From Thermosyntropha sp. (GTDB lineage Bacteria; Bacillota; Syntrophomonadia; Syntrophomonadales; Syntrophomonadaceae): a DNA stretch of 64,000 bases. The notes under the pieces were generated by a model that saw only the letters and a program-made list of their open reading frames with translations, did not search any database and had not been told where the DNA came from. The translations under genes and the position numbers were made by a program. The stretch covers positions 248,001 through 312,000 of the forward strand of contig NZ_JACDOH010000002.1 of the NCBI RefSeq assembly GCF_017656155.1. The letters are read 5' to 3'. Below are positions 56,083-64,000 of the stretch, piece by piece (position 1 is the first letter of the stretch; each line of letters opens with the position of its first letter).

Positions 56083-58482
56083 ATGGCAAAACCAAAAAAG
56101 AAAACTAAACCACATAATATCTTAAAAGCCTTTTTATTTATTTTCTTAATAGGGCTGGGGATTTTAGCTGGGGTTTTTGTGTATGCAGTTCATGATCTGC
56201 CGGCATTTAATCCCGAGCAGCTTACCGGTGCAGAATCAACCCTGGTCTATGATGACAAAGGGAATCTGGTAAGCAGACTTCATGCCGCAGAAAATCGAAC
56301 TGAAGTAACCTTAGATAAAATCCCATCTGACCTCATAAATGCATTTATAGCTACAGAAGATCAGGACTTTTATGAACATCATGGCGTAAACTTTAAAGGC
56401 ATAATAAGAGCTATTGTTGTAAACATCACATCCGGCGACCTTACCAGCCAAGGGGCAAGCACTATAACCCAGCAGCTGGCGCGAAACGCTTTTCTGTCTT
56501 TTGATAAAAAATGGGAAAGAAAAGTAAAAGAAATAGTCCTGGCTTTCAAAATTGAATCCAAATACAGTAAAGATGAAATACTCTGCATGTATTTAAACAA
56601 AATATATTTCGGAGCCGGGGCTTACGGTGTTCAAGCAGCTGCCAACACTTATTTCGGCAAAGATGTAAGTGAACTTTCCCTGGCAGAATCATCACTTTTA
56701 GCAGGTCTGCCGCAAAGTCCAAACTACTACAACCCATTACAGAATTTAGAAGCGGCTAAAGCCAGACAAAAAATTGTCCTCAACAATATGGTAAAATGCG
56801 GATATATAGACGCTGATACTGCCGACAAGGCCTATGAAGAGCCTTTAGTCTTCAAGTCTATTCAGAACAATAATATAAAATACGGCTATTTCATTGACGC
56901 AGTAATTGAAGAAGCCATTGATATTCTAGGTAAACTTCAGATATACGACGACCCCAATAATGCCATATACAAAGCAGGCTTAAAAATATATACAACCATG
57001 AATAAAGATTTACAAAGCTATGCCGAACAGGTATATGCTAATCCGGCTAATTTCCCCAGCCAAAGTAAAAACGGGGAACAAATTCAATCTGCCATGGCTG
57101 TGATAGACCACCACAATGGAGAAGTAAAAGCAGTAATCGGGGGCAGAAAATATGAACAAAGGCGCGGATTCAATCGGGCAACTTCAGCCTACCGCCAGCC
57201 GGGTTCGTCCATTAAGCCTATAACTGTTTATTCCCCGGCTTTAGAAGCAGGTTATATGCCTTTTTATGTCTTAGATGATTCACCTGTTTCATTTAAACTC
57301 AGCAACGGCAGCATATGGTCGCCAAAAAATTATGATGGCAAATACCGCGGACTTATAACAATGCGAACAGCCGTTCAGTGGTCAATCAATACCTATGCTG
57401 TTCAGCTTTTAGATAAAGTAGGAATCCGAACTGCCTTTGACTTTGGGAAAGCTATGGGGCTCCTTCTGGTAGACTCTCCCGGCACCAATGACTTGGGTTT
57501 GGCTCCCCTCTCCTTAGGAGGGCTTACTAAAGGGGTTACTCCTGTTCAGATGGCTGCTGCCTATGCAGCTATTGCCAACGATGGAGTTTATAATCCGCCT
57601 CACTTCATAAGAAAAATAATTGACGACAATGGAGTAGAAATATACAGTTATAAACCAGCAGCCAAAAGGGTGATGTCTTCACAAACTTCATGGCTAATGG
57701 GCAATATGTTAGAGACCGTAGTCAATGCGGGAACCGGCACCAGAGCAAAGGTTCCCGGAGTAGTAACCGCCGGCAAAACAGGGACTTCCGAAGAATATAA
57801 AGATTCCTGGTTCTGCGGATTCACTCCTGGATATGCCTGTGCTGTATGGATGGGATATGACAAGCATTATACTATGAATAAGGTGTACGGAGGCGGCTAT
57901 CCTGCCGGAATATTCAGGCAGGTTTTAACAAAGGCACATGAAAATTATAAGCCTAAACCGCGCGCCATACCTCCTGGTATAGTCCGGGTTTCAATCTGCA
58001 AAAAATCAGGGAAATTACCTTCTGATATATGTCCTGATAACCAGGTAATTAGCGAATATGCACGCAAAGATGCTGTGCCGACTGAGATATGTGATATCCA
58101 TGAAGCAGTGTATATATGCCCAGAGTCAGGAAAACTGGCAGGAAAATACTGTCCAAATCCGGAACTCAAGGTTTTAGTCCGGGCTCCGGAGGGAAGCGCC
58201 GAACCAGATAAAATTCCGACTGAAAAATGCGACATCCACAATGAACCTAATATATCAGGGATATTTAAAGATGAAGTTTATATCTGCACTGATCCCAGAC
58301 ATGAAGGTAAACTTTACCGGGCTAATATACCAGGGCCTCTTCAGGAAGGAGGATGTCCTAAAGAATATATTGAGAAAATAATACTTCCTCCCGGACAGGA
58401 TATTCCCTACTGTCCTTTAGAAGACCATCAGGTTAAAAAGCGCAAAGTCAAAGATATAATAGATAATTTTAATGGAAGATAA
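56083..58482 (+). CDS. Class A penicillin-binding protein with cysteine-rich tail
   Basis: The 799-residue membrane protein makes and crosslinks peptidoglycan. A basic tail and one membrane span (about residues 11-35) come first. The glycosyltransferase domain has the catalytic glutamate in ATEDQDFYEHHG near residue 91 and GASTITQQLARN. The transpeptidase has the serine in PGSSIKP near residue 375, SIN, and KTGTSEE near 563. The last 150 residues contain a repeated ICxxSGKLxxxxCP...PTExCDIH motif (two copies and a partial third) with about ten cysteines. I chose the ATG at 56083 after AGGAGG, though its 12-base spacing is long. Confidence 0.93.
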   Translation: MAKPKKKTKPHNILKAFLFIFLIGLGILAGVFVYAVHDLPAFNPEQLTGAESTLVYDDKGNLVSRLHAAENRTEVTLDKIPSDLINAFIATEDQDFYEHHGVNFKGIIRAIVVNITSGDLTSQGASTITQQLARNAFLSFDKKWERKVKEIVLAFKIESKYSKDEILCMYLNKIYFGAGAYGVQAAANTYFGKDVSELSLAESSLLAGLPQSPNYYNPLQNLEAAKARQKIVLNNMVKCGYIDADTADKAYEEPLVFKSIQNNNIKYGYFIDAVIEEAIDILGKLQIYDDPNNAIYKAGLKIYTTMNKDLQSYAEQVYANPANFPSQSKNGEQIQSAMAVIDHHNGEVKAVIGGRKYEQRRGFNRATSAYRQPGSSIKPITVYSPALEAGYMPFYVLDDSPVSFKLSNGSIWSPKNYDGKYRGLITMRTAVQWSINTYAVQLLDKVGIRTAFDFGKAMGLLLVDSPGTNDLGLAPLSLGGLTKGVTPVQMAAAYAAIANDGVYNPPHFIRKIIDDNGVEIYSYKPAAKRVMSSQTSWLMGNMLETVVNAGTGTRAKVPGVVTAGKTGTSEEYKDSWFCGFTPGYACAVWMGYDKHYTMNKVYGGGYPAGIFRQVLTKAHENYKPKPRAIPPGIVRVSICKKSGKLPSDICPDNQVISEYARKDAVPTEICDIHEAVYICPESGKLAGKYCPNPELKVLVRAPEGSAEPDKIPTEKCDIHNEPNISGIFKDEVYICTDPRHEGKLYRANIPGPLQEGGCPKEYIEKIILPPGQDIPYCPLEDHQVKKRKVKDIIDNFNGR

Positions 58483-58488
58483 AATAAA

Positions 58489-58524
58489 CAGCGGGTAGAA
58501 AACTGCGATTGTTCTCTACCCGCT
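58489..58524. terminator. Bidirectional terminator between the PBP gene and mutS2
   Basis: CAGCGGGTAGA and TCTACCCGCTG pair perfectly around a 14-base loop, followed on the plus strand by CTTTTTATTT, between two converging genes. Confidence 0.85.
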
Positions 58525-58529
58525 GCTTT

Positions 58530-60872
58530 TTATTTCAGCTCAACTACCGTAACCCCAAAACCGCCTTCATTAAGCATTCCATCACGGAAACTTCGCACAT
58601 ATCTGTGATTTTTCAGATATTCCCGGACTGCCTTGCGCAGGGCTCCAGTTCCCTTTCCATGGATTATGCGGACAGGACTAAGTCCAATCAGATTAGCATC
58701 TTCTAAATATTTTTCAATTTCCAGTATAGCCTCTTCGGCAACTTTTCCTCTCACATCTATTTCAGCTGATATATGCTGGGCTTTTTTAAGAAAAGTATTA
58801 TTTTTAAGCCTACTTTCCCTTTCTTCCGGAGATTCACACAGGCTTATATCCTTGTCTTTTACAGTAAGTTTCATTATACCTATTTGTACAATCAATTCTC
58901 CCTGCTTGTTGGGAGGCTCTACTACATACCCTTTTTGTCCCAAGCTTTTTATATAAATATAATCCCCTGCTTTTACTCCTTCTGCCGGTTTAAACCGGAT
59001 TTCTTCCTTAACCCGCAGTTTGTCAAAATCGATTTCTTTCAATTTATGCCGGCTTCTTTCAATCTCATGCCATTTAGGCGGCTCTTCCTTTCTCTTTAAG
59101 AGCTTTTTTAATTCCTGAACGGCCTCTTCAGCTTCCCTCCTTATCTGGCGGACATAATCTTCCGCCTCTTTTCTAGCCTTTGCCAAAATTTCAGCTTTTT
59201 CTTCCATAAGCTTCTCTTTTTCTCTGGCAATATTTTCTTTTTCTTCCTTAAGTTTCCTTTGCTCTGTTTCCATCTCTTTCAGCATATTCTGGTAATAATT
59301 TCTGGTATCTTTTAATTTTTTTATAACATAGCTTATTTCAGCCTCATTCTCGGGAACCATCCCGCGGGCCTTTTCTACCAGCTCTGCATCAAGGCCTAAA
59401 CGTGCTGCAATCTCAAAAGCATTACTCTGCCCCGGCATACCAATAGTAAGCTCATAAGTAGGTCTTAATGTAACCGGATCAAACTCGACACATGCATTTT
59501 CTACCCTCTCGCGCTGATAAGCAAAATTCTTAAGCTCACTCTGATGAGTAGAAACTATAACCTTAGCCTTCTTTTCCAACAGCTCTTCCAATATGACCCG
59601 GGCTAAAGCGGCACCCTCGGTAGGATCAGTGCCTGCTCCCAGTTCATCTAATAAAACCAGCGAATTTTCATCTGCTCTTTCCAAAATAGAAATAATATTA
59701 GTCATATGGGACGAAAAAGTGCTGAGTGACTGTTCAATACTCTGTTCATCACCAATGTCAACATATATAGACTTAAACAATGATATACAGCTTTTTTCCC
59801 GGGCAGGAATAAAAAGTCCGCACATAGTCATAAGGCACAACAGCCCCACCGTTTTTAAGGTGACTGTTTTGCCTCCTGTATTAGGCCCGGTGATAACCAA
59901 AATGTCAAAATCGCGTCCCAGCCTTATATTAAGAGGAACCGCCTCTTTTCCCAAAAGCGGGTGTCTGCCTTTTTCGATTTCAATAATTCCCTCTTCGTTT
60001 ATTAAAGGCCTGTAAGAATCAGTATTATAAGCCATATAAGCCCTGGCAAAAATAAAATCCAGGCGGCTTAAAATTTCCAAATTTAATTTTAATTCTTCGG
60101 CATATACGGCTACTTTATCGCTGAGATCCCTCAATATTCTTTCTACTTCCCGCTTTTCTTCCAGCCTTAAAATCCGTATTTTATTATTCTGCTCTACAAC
60201 TGCTAAAGGTTCAATGAAAACAGTAGCTCCACTGGCTGATTCATCATGGACTATTCCTTTTACCTCATGGCGGTATTCTTGTTTAACCGGCACTACATAC
60301 CTTCCGTCCCTTTCTGTAACCAAAGTATCCTGCAGGAGCTTTTGATTATGTTCGGCACGGATAAAATTCTGCAGGTATTCCCTTATTCTCAAACGATTAA
60401 CATTTATCTGCTGCCTTATATCTTTAAGCTTTAAAGAAGCATCATCCTTAATATTTCCTTCTTCATCTATTGCTTTATCTATTGCTTCTTCTAAATCCTT
60501 CATTTCAGCTATATTTGAAACCAGATTTTTTAAGCGAGGATAATTTTCATTCAATAAATATTTTCTGGCAAGATGTGAGTTTCTTATTAAAAGATAAATT
60601 TCATAAAGCTCGCCTGAGTTAAGTAAAGCCTTAACTCCAGCCCTGTTGAGACAATCTTTAACCCATTTCAAACCGCTTAAAAATGACGGCTCATGAAAGC
60701 GAAGCATCTCCATGGCTTCAGCAGTTTCATCAAGCCACTGATTAACCTGTTCACAATCCGATGACGGTCTGATTTCAGCCACCTTGAGCCTGCCGCCTTC
60801 GAAGTGAGTATATCTCATAAGCATATCTTGAATTTTATCAAATTCCAATCTCTCCATCATCTTTCTGTCCAT
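58530..60872 (-). CDS. mutS2: MutS2 endonuclease
   Basis: MutS2 acts on recombination intermediates and on collided ribosomes rather than in mismatch repair. The 780-residue protein has the core helices, Walker A GPNTGGKTVTLK near residue 330, DELGAGTDP, a long charged coiled coil, and a C-terminal Smr nuclease domain (EIDVRGKVAEEAI and IHGKGTGALRKAV). It lacks the mismatch-binding domain, as expected. The ATG at 60872 lies one base after the stop of the U32 gene; ATGs at 60860 and 60857 are possible alternatives. Confidence 0.95.
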   Translation of the reverse strand: MDRKMMERLEFDKIQDMLMRYTHFEGGRLKVAEIRPSSDCEQVNQWLDETAEAMEMLRFHEPSFLSGLKWVKDCLNRAGVKALLNSGELYEIYLLIRNSHLARKYLLNENYPRLKNLVSNIAEMKDLEEAIDKAIDEEGNIKDDASLKLKDIRQQINVNRLRIREYLQNFIRAEHNQKLLQDTLVTERDGRYVVPVKQEYRHEVKGIVHDESASGATVFIEPLAVVEQNNKIRILRLEEKREVERILRDLSDKVAVYAEELKLNLEILSRLDFIFARAYMAYNTDSYRPLINEEGIIEIEKGRHPLLGKEAVPLNIRLGRDFDILVITGPNTGGKTVTLKTVGLLCLMTMCGLFIPAREKSCISLFKSIYVDIGDEQSIEQSLSTFSSHMTNIISILERADENSLVLLDELGAGTDPTEGAALARVILEELLEKKAKVIVSTHQSELKNFAYQRERVENACVEFDPVTLRPTYELTIGMPGQSNAFEIAARLGLDAELVEKARGMVPENEAEISYVIKKLKDTRNYYQNMLKEMETEQRKLKEEKENIAREKEKLMEEKAEILAKARKEAEDYVRQIRREAEEAVQELKKLLKRKEEPPKWHEIERSRHKLKEIDFDKLRVKEEIRFKPAEGVKAGDYIYIKSLGQKGYVVEPPNKQGELIVQIGIMKLTVKDKDISLCESPEERESRLKNNTFLKKAQHISAEIDVRGKVAEEAILEIEKYLEDANLIGLSPVRIIHGKGTGALRKAVREYLKNHRYVRSFRDGMLNEGGFGVTVVELK

Positions 60873-60873
60873 A

Positions 60874-63354
60874 TCACAAAACCCCACGATAATAATGACA
60901 TTTGGTAAACTGTGAGTTGCTCAATTCTTTAAGCCTTTCCTTATATTTTACCCCTTCAAATCCCTGTCCTTCTTCCCATTTATCTAAAGCATTCCGGTAT
61001 ATTCTGACTGTTTCTTCAACTTGATGGGCATTCATTCTGCGTCCTTCTATACGTATACCTTCTGGAAAAAGCCTCTTAATCCTGGGCAGATCTTCTATAA
61101 GGCAAAGGGTACGCGAATTAAAAACATAGTAGTTGCAATAAGCATCAGTCATTACCGGAAATTCGTAGCCTTTGGCATCTTTTATATAATAATCATCCTT
61201 GAGGCAGTGGCGCGGACATTTATCCCGGCTTCCTCCCAGCAAATAAGGAAGGTGACAATATCTTGAAAGCATTATAACAAGTTCACCATGAACTAAAAGC
61301 TCAGCCTTGCTCAAATCCTCAAAATCTTCAAGCTGTTTAAAGCTCAGTTCAGGCGATAAACATACCCCTTTTGCTCCTTTTTGGACAAAGTAATCTAAAG
61401 TATGCTGATTAAAAACATTGAGGCTGTAATCCAACCTGACCTTTGTCCCTTGGTCTAAACACCATTTCATCGTTCCCAGGTTGCCGGCCAAAACCTCTTC
61501 AAAACCGTGAAGTATTTCCCGGACAAAATCCCCTGTCCTTTGTATACGCGGGAGAGCAGGAATAATGATAGGATATTCTTTATTAAGCTTCAACAGTTTT
61601 TGATTAATTTTTTTATAATCAATCTGTCTCGGCTTTGCAATTTTCTCCAAAGCCAAATATATCCGATCAGCTCCTGCTCTTGCTGCAGCATACGCCTCGG
61701 AAATCCCGCTCACTGTTATACTTAAACAGGGTATTTTTCTCTCCTTTTTATTTTTGTCTTTAACAGCATATTCTTTAAAATATCTTTGTTTACTATCATT
61801 ATATTCCAATTCACTTAATCGACCAGAAACACCGGCATAAATCCGGCACAAGTCCTTACAAGCTCTGCGCCTGGTTTCGTTAATATCACTGAAAGGGACA
61901 ATAAGACTGTTTTCAAGACCAATAAAATCAAACTTTTTTAGGTAAAAAGGGGTATTCCCCAATCGGTCAATTTTTTCCCGCAAGGTTTCCCTGTTAAGTC
62001 CGTGCTTATCTGCCTTCTCAAGCAACGTCCGAGTCTCTTTTATAACATTATGTCCATTCTCATCAGTAAACTCGAGAATTAAAGGTTTTCCTTCCTCTAG
62101 ATAGGCTTTTACTTCAAGCCCAATTCTGGCAGTTTGATCAGGCTTTATAGTCGATAAAGCTGAAGAAATAAGTTTTTCATCATGGGTCTTAAAAACCCGA
62201 TCACCTTGAAATACCCGAGCATCCAGCCTTATTGTTATTATATCTCCCTTACCTGCAACAGCTTTTTGGACACCATCTACTTTCATTTCTTTTACAATAA
62301 AAGCCGGATTTGGACCTTTACTTACCCATATTTCCAATCCATCACCCAGACGGACTTCATCAGTAAGCTTTATATAAGTAGTAAAATCTTTATCCTGTTT
62401 TAAGACCCGTCCTACATTTACTCCGCGGTTATTGGGACGCATTGCGCTTAAAAAATTGTCATCCAAAAATAAATACCCGGTAGATAAATTGCGGTTAAAT
62501 ATTTTTAAAAGATCCTTTTTTAACTCCGAGGTTATCGTATAATCTTTCCCTTCTTTTAAAATATCCAATGCTCTGCGGTAAGTCCTGGTAACTACCGCTA
62601 CATATTCCGGTCTTTTCATGCGCCCTTCAATCTTAAGCGAAGTAACACCGGCTTCTTTTAACTGTGGAAGATAATCAATCAAGCACAAGTCAGCCGGACT
62701 TAAAATATACCTTCCTTTATCCTGAGCCAAAGGTTTTTTATCTCTACCGGAATAAAGCTCATAGCTTAAACGGCACGGTTGGGCACATCTTCCTCTATTT
62801 CCGCTTCTTCCTCCTACCATGCTGCTGAACAAACACTGTCCAGAATAAGAATAGCAAAGGGCACCATGAACAAAAACCTCCAGCTCCAATTCAGGAACCT
62901 TTTCATGAACCGACTTTATCTCAGGCAAGGTCATTTCCCTTGCCAAAACCGCCCGCTTAACCCCTTCATTATAAAGTAATTCTGCTCCCTTTTCATTATG
63001 AACCGTCATTTGAGTGCTGGCATGAACCCTCATATCAGGCAGTATTTTTAAAATTGCCTTCATAAATCCTAAATCCTGAACTATCACTGCGTCTATCCCC
63101 AAACAGTAAAGTTTATAAAGATAATCAAGGGCAGGTTCAAACTCCTTATTATCAATCAGGGTATTAATAGTAATATAAATCTTTTTATCGCGGATATGCG
63201 CATAGTGGACAGCCTCTTTTATCTCATTCTCACTAAAGTTTTCTGCTCCCTGACGGGCATTCAAGATCTTTCCGCCCAGATATACAGCATCTGCTCCATT
63301 TTCTATCCCGGCAACAAAAGAGTCAAAATTTCCTGCCGGAGCCAACAATTCCAT
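60874..63354 (-). CDS. U32 family peptidase-like protein, long form (DUF3656-containing)
   Basis: The 826-residue protein starts MELLAPAGNFDSFVAGIENG and has the U32 signature (VFVHGALCYSYSGQCLFSS, then GNRGRCAQPCR). A central DUF3656-like region and a second barrel with CPRHCLKDDYYI follow. Relatives such as RlhA and TrhP hydroxylate RNA bases; protease activity is doubtful. It is longer than the other U32 protein in this window (636 residues). It is coupled to mutS2 downstream and has AGGAGG before its start. Confidence 0.88.
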   Translation of the reverse strand: MELLAPAGNFDSFVAGIENGADAVYLGGKILNARQGAENFSENEIKEAVHYAHIRDKKIYITINTLIDNKEFEPALDYLYKLYCLGIDAVIVQDLGFMKAILKILPDMRVHASTQMTVHNEKGAELLYNEGVKRAVLAREMTLPEIKSVHEKVPELELEVFVHGALCYSYSGQCLFSSMVGGRSGNRGRCAQPCRLSYELYSGRDKKPLAQDKGRYILSPADLCLIDYLPQLKEAGVTSLKIEGRMKRPEYVAVVTRTYRRALDILKEGKDYTITSELKKDLLKIFNRNLSTGYLFLDDNFLSAMRPNNRGVNVGRVLKQDKDFTTYIKLTDEVRLGDGLEIWVSKGPNPAFIVKEMKVDGVQKAVAGKGDIITIRLDARVFQGDRVFKTHDEKLISSALSTIKPDQTARIGLEVKAYLEEGKPLILEFTDENGHNVIKETRTLLEKADKHGLNRETLREKIDRLGNTPFYLKKFDFIGLENSLIVPFSDINETRRRACKDLCRIYAGVSGRLSELEYNDSKQRYFKEYAVKDKNKKERKIPCLSITVSGISEAYAAARAGADRIYLALEKIAKPRQIDYKKINQKLLKLNKEYPIIIPALPRIQRTGDFVREILHGFEEVLAGNLGTMKWCLDQGTKVRLDYSLNVFNQHTLDYFVQKGAKGVCLSPELSFKQLEDFEDLSKAELLVHGELVIMLSRYCHLPYLLGGSRDKCPRHCLKDDYYIKDAKGYEFPVMTDAYCNYYVFNSRTLCLIEDLPRIKRLFPEGIRIEGRRMNAHQVEETVRIYRNALDKWEEGQGFEGVKYKERLKELSNSQFTKCHYYRGVL

Positions 63355-63380
63355 TATGTGTTCCTTCCTCCTGTTTCTTA

Positions 63381-64000
63381 TTAGTGCAAATCAGTTTCAG
63401 TAAACCGCTTAACTCTTATAAGGCCAGAACAAGGAATAACATTCAACCCTTCTTTTTCCAATTCATCCAAGAAAAGATTCATACCCAAAGAATCACTTGC
63501 CATATGTCCGGCTATAACAACATTTATATTATTTTCTTTGGCAGCCTGCCTGTGCTTATCAGGCATATGCATACATATAACAGTACCTACCCCGGCTTGA
63601 GCCAGCTTTTCATAAGATTGAACTGCCCCTGATGTTCCGCCGGTCATTTTGACTAAAATTTTACCGGCTCTTCTCTTCTTTTCTCCCACTATAATTTTAG
63701 GCCCGGCTTTCATTTCTTTAGCCTTTTTATATTCAGGAATATCAAGAAGAATATCTAAAATATCATTTAATGTATAAGGCTTTTTTCGCTCAAAAATTTC
63801 GCCTAAATAATTATTGACCAGGTTGTCAGCAGGAGAATGTACGCACATAAAAGGGAAATCCAAAAGCCTTGCCGCATCTACCGCTCTTTGATGATTAACC
63901 GGCATAATATTCCTTTCCACTTCGGCAATGCGGGCTGCCATTATCCCTTCAGCTACATTTATCGGCACTCCGAATCGATGCAACATATCCTCCTGTAAGT
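63381..64000 (-). CDS. NIF3-like protein, C-terminal part (5' end outside the window)
   Basis: At least 205 residues are visible. The frame stays open to the right edge, and the ATG at 63986 has its AGGAGG only two bases away, so I think the gene continues beyond the window. FPFMCVHSPADNLVNNYL, GTVICMHMPDKHRQAA and VVIAGHMASDSLGMN hold histidines that fit metal binding in the NIF3/DUF34 fold. The biological function of this family is not settled. It is followed by the U32 gene after 26 bases. Confidence 0.75.
   Translation of the reverse strand, partial: LQEDMLHRFGVPINVAEGIMAARIAEVERNIMPVNHQRAVDAARLLDFPFMCVHSPADNLVNNYLGEIFERKKPYTLNDILDILLDIPEYKKAKEMKAGPKIIVGEKKRRAGKILVKMTGGTSGAVQSYEKLAQAGVGTVICMHMPDKHRQAAKENNINVVIAGHMASDSLGMNLFLDELEKEGLNVIPCSGLIRVKRFTETDLH

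Noticed and set aside
1-64000. tRNA, rRNA or prophage genes
   Set aside because: Looked for and not found on either strand.

Overview
This window looks like chromosomal DNA from a low-GC Gram-positive bacterium of the Clostridia. A syntrophic, butyrate-metabolising Syntrophomonadaceae-type organism is my best guess. The support is a division cluster of the ylm/sepF/divIVA type, MurT/GatD, TepA/YlzJ, an isoleucine T-box, many TTG and GTG starts behind strong AGGAGG-like ribosome sites, and a class I butyrate/acetate-type CoA-transferase. No rRNA or tRNA gene and no intact transposase was seen.

Layout. (1) 1-6093, minus strand: the 5' part of cinA, a frameshifted stand-alone M41 (FtsH-type) protease, and a six-gene signalling operon. 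The operon encodes stressosome proteins RsbR, RsbS and RsbT, a GHKL/PP2C two-domain protein, a GGDEF diguanylate cyclase and a GAF/HD-GYP/PilZ-like c-di-GMP phosphodiesterase. (2) 6094-15022: a decayed 470-bp stretch, a CoA-transferase, then the housekeeping block pgsA, rimO, rodZ, ftsK, uppP, ylzJ, tepA. The pgsA-cinA neighbourhood common in Firmicutes is broken by about 7.6 kb holding the CoA-transferase and the stressosome operon. (3) 15473-30698: a type I-B (Cst/Tneap-like) CRISPR-Cas locus with 102 repeats and 101 spacers. The array reads leftward from a near-consensus leader promoter at about 22270-22295. The operon order is cas6-cas8-cas7-cas5-cas3-cas4-cas1 and then a cas2 ruined by frameshifts. 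(4) 30945-43158: MATE transporter, GatD/MurT, a GT4 glycosyltransferase, a DksA/TraR-type zinc finger protein, a DUF5665-like membrane protein, ileS with its T-box, nth, and a polar amino-acid ABC transporter. (5) 43419-52782: an EamA transporter, then an unbroken minus-strand series yggU, divIVA, U32 peptidase, yggT, proC, sepF, yggS, phoR, phoP, ylmD, nrdR, ylmC. (6) 53050-64000: flgG and a short flgJ behind a sigma-28-like promoter, an unknown 83-aa gene, tyrS, a class A penicillin-binding protein with a cysteine-rich tail, mutS2, a second U32 peptidase, and a partial NIF3-like gene.

How it fits together. The most distinctive system is the stressosome operon, which appears to couple a sensory RsbR/S/T complex directly to making and breaking c-di-GMP instead of to a sigma factor. 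No sigB, rsbV or rsbW is present nearby. A stressosome-GGDEF arrangement is already described in Moorella thermoacetica, so the new elements here are the added HD-GYP/PilZ-like gene, the kinase-phosphatase fusion with an altered G1 box, and the trailing M41 protease. The second notable system is the CRISPR locus. It has a very long array, three sets of duplicated spacers, and an apparently dead cas2. This suggests interference may persist while local spacer acquisition has been lost.
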